Assembly (NCBI RefSeq): GCF_013009345.1
Contig: NZ_JABELE010000010.1
Span: forward strand, 104,768 to 168,767
DNA length: 64,000 bases
Origin: Acinetobacter geminorum
Lineage (GTDB): Bacteria; Pseudomonadota; Gammaproteobacteria; Pseudomonadales; Moraxellaceae
Reading direction: 5' to 3'
The first letter of the stretch is position 1; every line of letters begins with the position of its first letter. The notes below the pieces were generated by a model that worked only from the letters and a program-made list of their open reading frames with translations, was not told where the DNA came from and did no database searches. Positions 1 through 8,939 of the stretch are shown piece by piece. Position numbers and translations under genes: made by a program.

Positions 1-670
1 AGGTGATCATCTTACTTTTCAAATCGAAACCAAAGATCAAGCTCATGCGGTTGTAACGACTCCTGGTGCGGGAAAGTGGTACAAAACCAATGGAAAGCAA
101 GCCTTTCAGCATATTCATCTTCATGTGCGAGATCAGTCTATTCTGGAGTGGGTTCCGCAGGAATCTATGTTATTTGACGGAGCTCTAGCACACTCAGAAA
201 CTCATATTCATCTTGACCATGCTGCCAGTTTTATTGGCTGGGATATGTTGGTACTCGGGCGACAGGCACGCGCTGAACGTTTTGTGCAGGGAAGTTATCA
301 CAACCAGTTTAAGTTGTGGCGAGAACAAAAATTATTGGTTGCAGATACATTGTTTTTTGAGGGTGAAGACCGTTGGCTTAGTTCGTGTTTAGGTATGAAT
401 AATCAAGCCGTAATGGGAAGCTTTTGGGCGGTTGCTCCTGAGAAATATCGATCTTCATTTTATTTAGAACAACAGCTCGAACTCATTCGTGAATTGATGA
501 TGCGTATGCAAGCCCCTGTAACTTTAACGTTATTAGATGATGTAGTTTGTGCGCGTTTCTTGGGAAATGATGTCCGACATTGCCATGATGCTTTTGCGGC
601 AATAAGAGCAAGATTAAGACATTATTGGTTTGATTTAGATGAAGAATTTCCGAGAATTTGGAGAACCTAA
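1..670 (+). CDS. ureD: Urease accessory protein UreD, 5' end outside window
   Basis: UreD (UreH) is the scaffold that binds apo-urease and, together with UreF and UreG, hands nickel to the active site in the cytoplasm. The frame is open from base 2 to the stop at 668-670, giving the last 222 residues. The in-frame ATG at 125 is not the start, because conserved UreD core sequence (GDHLTFQIE, then TTPGAGKWYKT) lies before it, followed by the family motif LEWVPQESMLFDGA. It heads the urease cluster, about 100 bases before ureA. The N-terminal part of the gene must be in the preceding sequence, so completeness cannot be judged here. Confidence 0.95.
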   Translation, partial: GDHLTFQIETKDQAHAVVTTPGAGKWYKTNGKQAFQHIHLHVRDQSILEWVPQESMLFDGALAHSETHIHLDHAASFIGWDMLVLGRQARAERFVQGSYHNQFKLWREQKLLVADTLFFEGEDRWLSSCLGMNNQAVMGSFWAVAPEKYRSSFYLEQQLELIRELMMRMQAPVTLTLLDDVVCARFLGNDVRHCHDAFAAIRARLRHYWFDLDEEFPRIWRT

Positions 671-771
671 TTTACGTTAAATTGCGTATTTAAAAAACGA
701 TTAAAACAAGTATGCTGCTTTTGAGCACGTATTTTGCTTAAAGAAAATTAGATGCTATTTAGGAAAGAGAT

Positions 772-1074
772 ATGGAACTCAATCCAACAGAAAAAGATAA
801 ATTACTTATTTTTACCGCAGGACTAGTTGCTGAGCGCCGTAAAGCTCGTGGTTTGAAACTAAATTATCCCGAAGCTATCGCTTTTATTTCTGCTGCTTTG
901 CTTGAAGGGGCGAGGGACGGTATGACGGTGAGTGACTTGATGCATTACGGTACAACTTTATTAAAGCGCGAAGATGTGATGGATGGTGTGCCAGAAATGA
1001 TTGCTGAGGTTCAGGTCGAAGCAACTTTTCCTGATGGCTCGAAGTTAGTCACTGTTCATCAGCCAATCGTATAA
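772..1074 (+). CDS. ureA: Urease gamma subunit
   Basis: UreA is the 100-residue gamma subunit of the three-subunit urease that hydrolyses urea to ammonia and carbamate. The length is that of the family. The N-terminus (MELNPTEKDKLLIFTAGLVA) and the segments RRKARGLKLNYPEA and VSDLMHYG are the conserved gamma core. The ATG follows a GGAAAGAG ribosome-binding site. ureB starts 11 bases after the stop with its own AAGGAA site, so A, B and C are read as one operon. The subunit is structural and carries no nickel ligand. Confidence 0.97.
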   Translation: MELNPTEKDKLLIFTAGLVAERRKARGLKLNYPEAIAFISAALLEGARDGMTVSDLMHYGTTLLKREDVMDGVPEMIAEVQVEATFPDGSKLVTVHQPIV

Positions 1075-1085
1075 AAGGAACGCTT

Positions 1086-1394
1086 ATGATCCCCGGTGAA
1101 ATCATTACTCCAGATGCTGATATTGAACTGAATGTTGGGCGGCAAACTTTAAAAGTTGTAGTTGCCAACATTGGCGATCGGCCTATTCAGGTGGGTTCTC
1201 ATTTTCATTTTTATGAAGCAAATGATGCATTACAGTTTAATCGCGAAATGGCGAAGGGTTTTCGACTAAATATTGCAGCTGGTACAGCGATACGTTTTGA
1301 ACCTGGACAAAGTCGGGAGGTTGAGCTTGTTGCTTTAGCGGGTAAGCGAGAAGTTTATGGTTTTGCAGGCCGAGTTATGGGCAAGCTGGACTAG
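1086..1394 (+). CDS. ureB: Urease beta subunit
   Basis: UreB is the 102-residue beta subunit of urease; it packs against UreC and closes the trimer of trimers. The start MIPGEIITPD, the motif GDRPIQVGSHFHF and the C-terminal KREVYGFAGRVMGKL region are conserved in urease beta chains. The gene sits between ureA and ureC with short spacings of 11 and 37 bases, which fits coupled expression with fixed subunit stoichiometry. Beta is a separate protein here, as in Klebsiella and most proteobacteria, not fused to gamma as in Helicobacter. Confidence 0.97.
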   Translation: MIPGEIITPDADIELNVGRQTLKVVVANIGDRPIQVGSHFHFYEANDALQFNREMAKGFRLNIAAGTAIRFEPGQSREVELVALAGKREVYGFAGRVMGKLD

Positions 1395-1431
1395 ACATAA
1401 CAACGATAATGAAAGAGATGAGTAGTAAGTT

Positions 1432-3132
1432 ATGAAAATGTCACGTCGTGCATATGCTGAGATGTTTGGTCCAACGGTTGGAGATCGTATTCGCTTGGCT
1501 GATACAGAGCTTTTTATTGAGGTTGAGCAAGATTTAACGACTTATGGTGAAGAAGTTAAGTTTGGCGGTGGCAAAGTCATTCGTGATGGAATGGGGCAAT
1601 CTCAACTTTTAGCTGATGAAGTTGCCGACACTGTGATTACCAATGCTTTGATTGTGGATTGGTGGGGAATTATAAAGGCGGATGTTGGTTTAAAAAATGG
1701 TCGAATCTGGAAAATAGGGAAAGCTGGAAATCCTGATATTCAACCTGACATTACCATTCCTTTAGGTGCTGCAACAGAAGTGATTGCGGGTGAAGGGCAA
1801 ATTTTAACGGCAGGTGGTATTGATACTCACATCCACTGGATTTGTCCTCAACAAGTTGAAACTGCACTTATGTCGGGTACAACAACAATGGTGGGTGGCG
1901 GAACAGGACCTGCGGCTGGAACTTCAGCAACGACAGTAACTCCAGGTCCTTGGCATATTGCGACTATGTTGCAGGCGATTGATGATTTGCCTATGAATAT
2001 TGGCCTGTTAGGCAAAGGTAATTTGAGTTTGCCAGACCCAATTCGAGAGCAAATTAAAGCTGGTGTAATTGGGTTAAAACTACATGAAGACTGGGGCTCA
2101 ACACCAGCAGCTATTGATAACTGCTTGAGTGTGGCGGATGAGTTTGATGTGCAGGTCGCTATTCATACAGATACTTTAAATGAAGGTGGTTTTTTAGAAG
2201 AAACACTGGCTGCGTTTAAAGATCGCACGATTCATACGTACCATACCGAAGGTGCGGGTGGTGGGCATGCACCTGACATTTTAAAAGCAATTGGACAAAG
2301 TAATGTCTTGCCATCTTCGACCAACCCAACACGACCTTATACGATCAATACTATTGATGAGCATTTAGATATGCTCATGGTTTGCCATCATTTGGATCCA
2401 GCAATTGCTGAAGATATCGCTTTTGCTGAAAGTCGTATTCGCCGTGAAACCATTGCCGCCGAAGATATTTTGCAAGATTTGGGCGCAATTTCGATGATGT
2501 CTTCTGACTCTCAGGCAATGGGCCGCGTAGGCGAAGTGATTTTACGTACTTGGCAAACTGCACATAAAATGAAAGTTCAACGTGGTCCTCTAGATGGTGA
2601 TAATGAGTTTCATGATAACAATCGCGTTAAACGCTACATTGCCAAATATACAATTAACCCAGCAATTACCCATGGTTTAAGCCATGAAGTGGGTTCGATT
2701 GAGGCTGGAAAACTTGCTGATCTGGTGTTATGGAAGCCTGCTTTTTTTGGTGTAAAACCTTCCATGATTATTAAAGGTGGCATGATTGCAGCGGCACCGA
2801 TGGGTGACATTAATGCTTCAATTCCGACACCTCAACCCGTGCATTATCGCCCAATGTTTGGGGCTTATCCGCGTGGTGTACATAACACCTGTATTACCTT
2901 TTTATCTCAAGTGGCAATTGATGAAAAAGTTGCTGATAAACTAAATCTTAAAAAGTTAATTAGCCCATGTAAAAACACGCGTGCAATTACTAAAGCCGAT
3001 ATGAAGCACAACACATATTGTCCAGTTATGCATGTTCATCCTGAAACTTATGAGGTGCGGGCTGATGGTGAATTATTAACGTGTGAACCTGCTGATGTGT
3101 TACCGATGGCACAGCGTTATTTCTTATTTTGA
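1432..3132 (+). CDS. ureC: Urease alpha (catalytic) subunit
   Basis: UreC is the catalytic amidohydrolase subunit, 566 residues, with a bi-nickel centre. All the ligands can be read: H133 and H135 in DTHIHW, the lysine to be carbamylated K216 in GLKLHEDWG, H245 and H271, and D359 in MSSDSQAMG. The mobile-flap histidine is in MVCHHL at about 319-320. These are one less than Klebsiella numbering. Start choice is ATG 1432; a second ATG at 1438 would remove two residues and neither has a strong ribosome-binding site. The protein needs UreD, UreE, UreF and UreG, all encoded around it, to acquire nickel. Confidence 0.98.
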   Translation: MKMSRRAYAEMFGPTVGDRIRLADTELFIEVEQDLTTYGEEVKFGGGKVIRDGMGQSQLLADEVADTVITNALIVDWWGIIKADVGLKNGRIWKIGKAGNPDIQPDITIPLGAATEVIAGEGQILTAGGIDTHIHWICPQQVETALMSGTTTMVGGGTGPAAGTSATTVTPGPWHIATMLQAIDDLPMNIGLLGKGNLSLPDPIREQIKAGVIGLKLHEDWGSTPAAIDNCLSVADEFDVQVAIHTDTLNEGGFLEETLAAFKDRTIHTYHTEGAGGGHAPDILKAIGQSNVLPSSTNPTRPYTINTIDEHLDMLMVCHHLDPAIAEDIAFAESRIRRETIAAEDILQDLGAISMMSSDSQAMGRVGEVILRTWQTAHKMKVQRGPLDGDNEFHDNNRVKRYIAKYTINPAITHGLSHEVGSIEAGKLADLVLWKPAFFGVKPSMIIKGGMIAAAPMGDINASIPTPQPVHYRPMFGAYPRGVHNTCITFLSQVAIDEKVADKLNLKKLISPCKNTRAITKADMKHNTYCPVMHVHPETYEVRADGELLTCEPADVLPMAQRYFLF

Positions 3133-3202
3133 TAAGTTTTATAGAGATGATTTGCCTCATTACTCTAGATATGAAAGAAATAAATAAGGAGAGAAAAGCT
3201 AA

Positions 3203-3685
3203 ATGAAAATCTATACCCAACGTCTTGAAGATATTTCTCCTGATCAGGCATTTGAAACAGTTGAATTGACTTTTGATACCCGTCAAAAATCACGATTCCG
3301 AGCGGCTTTGGCAAGTGGCATCGATATTGGTGCTGATTTACCACGTACTGGCATTTTGCGTAGTGGCTCATATATTGCAACGCAAGAGGGGGAGGTATTA
3401 CGTGTGGATGCCAAGCCTGAACGGTTAATGCAAGTCACTGCTCAAACCGATTTTGATTTGCTTAAAGCTGCCTATCACTTAGGGAATAGACATGTGCCAT
3501 TAATGCTGACACCTACAGCTTTGTATTTTGAGCCTGATCATGTGCTCGCAGAAATGGTAGAAGGTTTGGGACTTACGGTGACAGAAACCGATCATCCGTT
3601 TGAACCTGAAAGTGGGGCTTATGCGCAGCATAGTCATGACCATCGTTTAAGCCCGATTAAAGCTTTGCACCATGTCCATTCATAG
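3203..3685 (+). CDS. ureE: Urease accessory nickel metallochaperone UreE
   Basis: UreE delivers nickel to the UreDFG-apourease complex. It is 160 residues: an N-terminal peptide-binding domain (about 1-75) and a C-terminal metal-binding domain, with the LGNRHVPLML motif at about 93-102 that carries the conserved interface histidine. The tail contains a short histidine-rich stretch (QHSHDHR then ALHHVHS) in place of the long polyhistidine tail of Klebsiella UreE, so extra nickel storage should be modest. The ATG has an AAGGAGAG site. The 3' end overlaps the ureF start by 14 bases in another frame, implying translational coupling. Confidence 0.95.
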   Translation: MKIYTQRLEDISPDQAFETVELTFDTRQKSRFRAALASGIDIGADLPRTGILRSGSYIATQEGEVLRVDAKPERLMQVTAQTDFDLLKAAYHLGNRHVPLMLTPTALYFEPDHVLAEMVEGLGLTVTETDHPFEPESGAYAQHSHDHRLSPIKALHHVHS

Positions 3686-4337
3686 CGCCGCGCAATTATT
3701 GCAATTACTGACACTGTCTTCTACGGCATTGCCAGTTGGGGCGTATTGTTATTCGCAAGGTGTAGAAACGGCAATTGATATTGGCCTAATACATGATGAA
3801 ACCTCGGCAATTGCTTACTTTGAAGAAGTACTTGAGATGTTGTTGGTAAGATTTGAGCTACCCGTATTAAAGCGTCTTATGCAATATCATGATGACTCAG
3901 AACAATTTTTGGTTTGGGCAAATTTGTATAAGGCGAGTCGAGAAAGTAAAGAACTTTTGGCAGAATCGCAACAGCTGGCATTTTCTTTAAATGCGTGGAT
4001 TAAAGATGTTTTAAAAAAAACAGTTGAGGTTAAAAAGCAGTTTGGTTTCGTACCAGTCTATGCACAGCTTTGTGGCCGACTCGAACTCAACGACATGGAT
4101 GTACTTACGGCTTATACCTTCACTGTTTTAGAAAATCAGGTTTTAGCCGCAGTAAAAACTGTTCCTTTAGGACAAATGGCTGGGCAAAGAATTTTATGGC
4201 ACTTGCATGGTTTAGTACCACAAGCGGTAGAGAAAGCTTTGAAGCTGAAGGACGAGCAATTGAGTAGTGCTTTACCTCGTTATGCCATGCTGAGCATGAA
4301 ACACGAAACACAATATTCACGGTTATTCAGATCTTAA
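3672..4337 (+). CDS. ureF: Urease accessory protein UreF
   Basis: UreF is the cytoplasmic accessory protein that gates the GTPase activity of UreG in the UreDFG complex. It has 221 residues and is all-helical by appearance, with the family signature near the N-terminus (LPVGAYCYSQGVETAID, about 21-37) and the C-terminal PRYAMLSMKHETQYSRLFRS end, typical of UreF. The ATG lies within the last codons of ureE. ureG follows after 24 bases. Nothing appears truncated. Confidence 0.94.
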   Translation: MSIHSAAQLLQLLTLSSTALPVGAYCYSQGVETAIDIGLIHDETSAIAYFEEVLEMLLVRFELPVLKRLMQYHDDSEQFLVWANLYKASRESKELLAESQQLAFSLNAWIKDVLKKTVEVKKQFGFVPVYAQLCGRLELNDMDVLTAYTFTVLENQVLAAVKTVPLGQMAGQRILWHLHGLVPQAVEKALKLKDEQLSSALPRYAMLSMKHETQYSRLFRS

Positions 4338-4361
4338 GTTTAGGAAAAAAGGATAAAAATC

Positions 4362-4976
4362 ATGACAGAACGTAGTCCATTACGAGTTGGAATTGGCGGA
4401 CCAGTGGGTTCGGGTAAGACAGCACTTACACTTAATTTATGTTTAGCCTTGCGTAATAAATACAATATGGCTGTGGTGACAAATGATATTTATACCAAAG
4501 AAGACTCAAACTTTTTAACCCGTAATGAAGCGATGTCGCCAGATCGTATTGTGGGTGTTGAAACAGGTGGTTGTCCGCATACAGCAATTCGTGAAGATGC
4601 TTCAATTAACTTGGCTGCAATTGATGATTTGTGTGAAAAATTTGAAGGTTTAGAACTCATTATCATTGAAAGTGGTGGTGATAATTTGGCGGCAACATTT
4701 AGTCCAGAGCTTTCTGATTTAACTTTATATGTTATTGATGTGGCAGGCGGTGAAAAGATTCCTCGTAAAGGTGGGCCGGGCATTACTAAGTCAGATTTAC
4801 TCATTATTAATAAAACTGATCTTGCGCCAATGGTAGGTGCAAACCTTGATGTCATGGATCAAGATGCGAAACGCATGCGTGGTGAAAAACCATTTTTATT
4901 TTCAAACATGAAAACACAAGATGGGCTTGAAGAAATTATTCAATTTATTGAGAAACAAGGGCTGTTTAAAGCTTAA
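4362..4976 (+). CDS. ureG: Urease accessory GTPase UreG
   Basis: UreG is the SIMIBI-class GTPase that couples GTP hydrolysis to nickel insertion. It is 204 residues, with the P-loop GPVGSGKT at 13-20, the nickel-binding CPH motif at 71-73 in GGCPHTAIREDAS, the switch region IIESGGDNLAATFSPEL and the base-recognition motif NKTD. The start follows AAGGATAAAAATC. It is the last dedicated maturation factor of the cluster; ureJ begins 10 bases downstream and is probably in the same transcript. Confidence 0.97.
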   Translation: MTERSPLRVGIGGPVGSGKTALTLNLCLALRNKYNMAVVTNDIYTKEDSNFLTRNEAMSPDRIVGVETGGCPHTAIREDASINLAAIDDLCEKFEGLELIIIESGGDNLAATFSPELSDLTLYVIDVAGGEKIPRKGGPGITKSDLLIINKTDLAPMVGANLDVMDQDAKRMRGEKPFLFSNMKTQDGLEEIIQFIEKQGLFKA

Positions 4977-4985
4977 GGAGAGATT

Positions 4986-5555
4986 ATGGACTTCATGAAA
5001 AAATGGAGTGTGGCACTCCTTTCATTATTGCCGGCTCTTGCAATGGCTCATCCAGGACATGACCATGCACATTCTGGTTTTATGGCAGGTTTTATTCATC
5101 CTTTTACTGGCCTAGATCATTTAGTCATGGCTTTAGGTTTTGGTGTCTTGTTGTGGTCAGCAACTAAACAGTGGAAAATTGCTGGAGCCATTGCCTTAAG
5201 TATTATCTTAATTATAGGCTTTTTAGTAGGTGCTCAGGGTTTGATACCAGTTAATATAGCTGAATACGGCATCGTTGCTTCTTTAGTTATTACAGCGATT
5301 GCGCTATGGAAAAAATCAAATAAAGTTTTACCAATTGCCGCGGCATTACTTGCAAGCTTCCATGGTATGGCTCATGGTGTTGAGTTAGCACATGCGGGCC
5401 ATATTGTTTCATTAGTAACAGGTATGGTTGCAGGTATGGCGCTTATCTATTTGGGTGGGGTGGTGTTGGGTGCTGTGCTTAGCCGATATGTGCCTTATGG
5501 CAAAAAAATTATGGGTACTTGCGCAGCAATTGTTGCAGTCATTGGTTTAAGTTAA
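4986..5555 (+). CDS. ureJ: HupE/UreJ-family membrane protein, probable nickel permease
   Basis: This is a 189-residue HupE/UreJ family protein, proposed in that family to carry nickel across the inner membrane. A signal-like N-terminus ends at AMA, followed by HPGHDHAHSG, the family motif HPFTGLDHLVMALGFG and a later FHGMAHGVELAHAGH, all rich in histidines suited to nickel. About six hydrophobic segments follow one another. ATG 4986 has a very good AAGGAGAG site; an internal ATG at 4995 is less well placed. Its position at the end of the urease operon supports nickel supply to urease, but the substrate is inferred from context. Confidence 0.88.
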   Translation: MDFMKKWSVALLSLLPALAMAHPGHDHAHSGFMAGFIHPFTGLDHLVMALGFGVLLWSATKQWKIAGAIALSIILIIGFLVGAQGLIPVNIAEYGIVASLVITAIALWKKSNKVLPIAAALLASFHGMAHGVELAHAGHIVSLVTGMVAGMALIYLGGVVLGAVLSRYVPYGKKIMGTCAAIVAVIGLS

Positions 5556-5569
5556 TTAAAACCTTGCAA

Positions 5570-5600
5570 AAAAAGGTAGCTTTGAGCTACCTTTTTGGAT
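5570..5600 (+). terminator. Intrinsic terminator of the urease operon
   Basis: A perfect 11-base-pair stem, AAAAAGGTAGC at 5570-5580 paired with GCTACCTTTTT at 5586-5596, with a five-base loop. It lies 14 bases after the ureJ stop. The stem ends in A and T runs and can act in either direction. Confidence 0.85.
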
Positions 5601-5612
5601 TTGCAAAATAAA

Positions 5613-6068
5613 ATGTGTGTGCATAAAAGTATTTATACTGTTTTTACAGCGCTGATTATCTTTTACAGTGGATATGTTCAGGCCTATGATTTTTTTCAAC
5701 AAGAAAGTGATTCTACTTTACTAGATACAGACCAGTTGTTAGATCAATCAGATTTAAACTTGGAACAAAGGCGGTTAGCCATTGAGCATGATGATGAAGT
5801 TAATAACTATAATGTGCTCAAAAACGAGTTTTATTCAAATGAGCGTTGGGTAATTTATAATTATACAGCCTATGATACCGGGCAACTTCAGAATAAAAAC
5901 AGTAATGGTTTTACGAATCATATTAATATTCAAGATTTATCTATTTCAGTTGGATATGGAGTTAATTATAGTGTTAATCCAAGACTGAAAATTGGTTATG
6001 AATATATTTCGAGTTTTCCTTATGATCGAGGTCAACTCATACGATTTTTTACGATCTATTTATTCTGA
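5613..6068 (+). CDS. Exported protein of unknown function
   Basis: I do not recognise this 151-residue protein. It starts with a clear signal peptide (about residues 1-24, hydrophobic TVFTALIIFYSGYVQA, likely cleavage after AYA-type VQA). The mature part has an acidic, Asn- and Gln-rich middle and then aromatic, alternating stretches (WVIYNYTAYD, LSISVGYGVNYSV, LKIGYEYIS) ending in RFFTIYLF, which would fit a small outer-membrane or surface beta protein. An in-frame TTG at 5595 lies inside the upstream terminator, so ATG 5613 is preferred although its ribosome-binding site is weak. No promoter is obvious between the terminator and the start. Confidence 0.65.
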   Translation: MCVHKSIYTVFTALIIFYSGYVQAYDFFQQESDSTLLDTDQLLDQSDLNLEQRRLAIEHDDEVNNYNVLKNEFYSNERWVIYNYTAYDTGQLQNKNSNGFTNHINIQDLSISVGYGVNYSVNPRLKIGYEYISSFPYDRGQLIRFFTIYLF

Positions 6069-6140
6069 AATACGAAATAAAAATAATCTAATTCAAATAA
6101 ATAGATCAGGTAAATTAATTCGCCATAAAATCCTACATGT

Positions 6141-6686
6141 TTAAATTTTCTGATAAAGCCCTGCGTGAACTGTACCAGCTTTAGTGATTTTAACTTGTTG
6201 CCATGTGGCAGGAAGGTGAAGCTGGGATAAATCTCGGTCAGCTTCAATATAAATATACCCATTCTTTTTAATATGAGGCTCGGCCAAGTTCGAGAGTTCA
6301 TGCCATAAATCAAGACTATAAGGTGGATCTAAAAAAACCACATCGAACTGTTCTTTTAAGCGGGGGAGAGCTTGTTGAGCCGTTGCGTTAATTAGATGAC
6401 AATTTTGGGCTTTTAATAGTTCAATATTATCTTTTAAAAATCGTGCCTGAGTCTTATCTGGCTCAATCATATAAACAGATGCAGCACCACGTGACAGAGC
6501 CTCAAAACCTAATGCACCAGAACCTGTACAGATGTCGAGAACTTGAGCATTTTGAATATCCCACATGAGCCAGTTAAATAGAGTTTCGCGTACTCTATCT
6601 GGTGTTGGACGTAGACCTTCAATGCTAGCGAAGGGAAGTACTCGTCTTTTCCATTCGCCACCAATTATACGTAATTGATTTTTCAT
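6141..6686 (-). CDS. rsmD: 16S rRNA (guanine-966 N2)-methyltransferase RsmD
   Basis: RsmD methylates G966 of 16S rRNA in the 30S subunit using S-adenosylmethionine. It is 181 residues, the usual size. Visible motifs are the N-terminal RIIGGEWKRR and RPTPDRVRETLFNWL segments, the SAM-binding loop DICTGSGALGFEALSRGA, and the catalytic motif DPPY in VVFLDPPYSLD. Its start codon shares one base with the stop of mrdA (TAATG), so it is the second gene of an mrdA-rsmD operon. Confidence 0.95.
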   Translation of the reverse strand: MKNQLRIIGGEWKRRVLPFASIEGLRPTPDRVRETLFNWLMWDIQNAQVLDICTGSGALGFEALSRGAASVYMIEPDKTQARFLKDNIELLKAQNCHLINATAQQALPRLKEQFDVVFLDPPYSLDLWHELSNLAEPHIKKNGYIYIEADRDLSQLHLPATWQQVKITKAGTVHAGLYQKI

Positions 6687-8704
6687 TATTCATCTGCCTC
6701 ATTGGTAGCAGGACGAGCAGGAGCAGCCTGTGGTGTTGATGCTGCTGGTTTGTTGGTGGTAGCTATAGCCGCTGCTGGGCCAGAACTTTCACCGCCGCTT
6801 GGAAGTTCACCTGGTTTAATTCCTGCTGTCATTAGCCCGCCATTTACTTGGTGATTTGCTGGACGAATCGGGTTTTTCTTACGGGTTAATAACCAGTAAT
6901 CAAACACAGGTCTTGCAAGTTTAGCAGCAGAGCCACCATGACGACCATTTTCCCAAATGACTGCAATCGCAATTTCAGGTTTGTCAGCAGGGGCAAATCC
7001 AACAAATAAACCATGGTCAAGCTGACGCTCAGTCAAGGCTGCTTCATTATAACGTTTACCCTGTGCAATACTCTTAACCTGTGCTGTACCTGTTTTTCCT
7101 GCAATTTGATAGAGGGGAGTGCGAATACCACGACCGGTACCTGATTGAATTACATCAATCATGGCATCACGCATTTGAATCCAGTCTTCATCTGTTCCGT
7201 TAAAGTTGATTTTGCCATCAGGTGCATTACGTACTGTAAAAGGTTTTGCACCATGAGTTGCGCGTAAAACATGAGGTGTTACATGAGAACCATGATTCGC
7301 AGTAATTGCTGTTGCCATCGCAAGCTGCAATGGAGTGGCTGTAAACGCGCCTTGACCAATACTGACAGAAATAGTTTCGCCCTTCATCCATTTCGTTTTA
7401 CGCGTACGCATTTTCCATTCAGGACTTGGATAAAGGCCTTCACTTTCACTTGGTAAATCGACCCCTGTTTTTTGACCAAATCCAAATTGACGCATCCATT
7501 GGTTCATTTGATCAATGCCCATTTGATGGGCAAGAATATAAAAATAGGTATCACAGGATTGCACAATGGCTTTATGCATATTCACGATGCCATGACCAGA
7601 TTTTTTCCAGTCACGGAACTTATGTGAATCACCAGGTAAGTGGAAATAACCAGGGTCAGAAATTGCTGTTGACCAGTCTACAATACTGTAGTGTAAACCA
7701 CCCATTGCCTCCATTGGCTTGATGGTAGAACCGGGTGGATATACACCTTGCACAGCGCGGTTATAGAGTGGTTGATCTAAATTATCTCGTAGTGAACTGT
7801 AGTCAGTATGACTAATGCCAGTCACAAACAAATTAGGGTTAAAACTTGGGCTAGACACTAACGCTAGAATTTCACCCGTACGAGGATCAATGGCGACAAT
7901 AGCTCCACGACGACCTGCAAGCTGTTGAGAAGCGACAACTTGTAAACCATAGTCTAAAGATAAATAGAGGTCATTACCGCGAGTAGGATCTTTGCGGCCT
8001 AAATGACGTAATACATTGCTATGCGCATCTGCTTCAACAGATTCATAACCGGGTGTTCCGTGCAATAGGTCTTCATAGCTTTTTTCAACGCCAATTTTTC
8101 CAATTAGGTTGGTCCCAGCATATAAGTCTTTATCAATACTTTTTAATTCTTTGTCGTTGATACGCCCGACATAGCCAATCACATGGGCAAATAACTCACC
8201 GTGTGGATAATAACGAGTCATTTGTGTCTCGATTCTTACACCCGGAAACTTATATTTGGCTTCACTAAATTTAGCAATATTGGCTTCAGTTAGATTAAGT
8301 TTAATCGCGACGCGTTCAGTTTTACGGGCAGTTTTTATACGGCTTTTAAAACGGTCAATATCTTCTTGTGTTAAATCTAAAATAGGCTGTAATTGCTCAA
8401 CAACATGGTCGGCATCTTCTACATCTGTTTTACTTAAAGTTGCTGTAAAAACAGGATAGTTATCTGCTAGTAATACACCGTTTCGGTCATAGATATAACC
8501 ACGAGCAGGCGGAAGTGGTTGTAAGCGAATTCGGTTTTTGTCAGATGCAGTCGAGAATTCGTCGTAGTGAAAAATTTGCAGGTAAGCGTATCGGCTAATT
8601 AAGACTAATAAGCAGATGGTCACGATCCCTACGGCAAAAAAGATACGACCTCGATAAATGCGCTTTTCTTGCTGGATATCTTTTAAAGGAAAGTGCTGTT
8701 TCAT
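6686..8704 (-). CDS. mrdA: Penicillin-binding protein 2 (class B transpeptidase)
   Basis: PBP2 is the elongasome transpeptidase that crosslinks peptidoglycan during rod growth, 672 residues. One transmembrane helix lies near residues 21-43, then the PBP dimerisation/pedestal domain, then the transpeptidase domain with the active site S326-TIK-329, SCD at 383-385, and KTG at 537-539. A Pro/Ala/Gly-rich tail of about 50 residues closes the protein. Unlike E. coli, rodA is not adjacent; rsmD follows with a one-base overlap. The start ATG has no strong ribosome-binding site. PBP2 is a beta-lactam target in this genus. Confidence 0.96.
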   Translation of the reverse strand: MKQHFPLKDIQQEKRIYRGRIFFAVGIVTICLLVLISRYAYLQIFHYDEFSTASDKNRIRLQPLPPARGYIYDRNGVLLADNYPVFTATLSKTDVEDADHVVEQLQPILDLTQEDIDRFKSRIKTARKTERVAIKLNLTEANIAKFSEAKYKFPGVRIETQMTRYYPHGELFAHVIGYVGRINDKELKSIDKDLYAGTNLIGKIGVEKSYEDLLHGTPGYESVEADAHSNVLRHLGRKDPTRGNDLYLSLDYGLQVVASQQLAGRRGAIVAIDPRTGEILALVSSPSFNPNLFVTGISHTDYSSLRDNLDQPLYNRAVQGVYPPGSTIKPMEAMGGLHYSIVDWSTAISDPGYFHLPGDSHKFRDWKKSGHGIVNMHKAIVQSCDTYFYILAHQMGIDQMNQWMRQFGFGQKTGVDLPSESEGLYPSPEWKMRTRKTKWMKGETISVSIGQGAFTATPLQLAMATAITANHGSHVTPHVLRATHGAKPFTVRNAPDGKINFNGTDEDWIQMRDAMIDVIQSGTGRGIRTPLYQIAGKTGTAQVKSIAQGKRYNEAALTERQLDHGLFVGFAPADKPEIAIAVIWENGRHGGSAAKLARPVFDYWLLTRKKNPIRPANHQVNGGLMTAGIKPGELPSGGESSGPAAAIATTNKPAASTPQAAPARPATNEADE

Positions 8705-8939
8705 AAGGATCGACTTAATGACATAGGGTAGAAAAATAGCTGCTTATTCTAACGCAAGAGCACTTAAAATATTGCATAATTTTCAAAGTTTCATTGCATT
8801 TTAATAAGATACTTTTTGACTTTGCAGACAACAAAATTGTAGATACTTGTATATAAGAAGCAAAATAATTCTGTTAAAGTCTCTCATTCAATAGAATAGG
8901 GTTGTTCTCACCATACGATTAGGGAAAATGGAGAAAATA

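Noticed and set aside
2375..2563. Minus-strand frame within ureC, and similar antisense frames in lon, gdhA, mltD and fadH
   Set aside because: They lie fully inside well-supported genes and have no ribosome-binding site or recognisable sequence.
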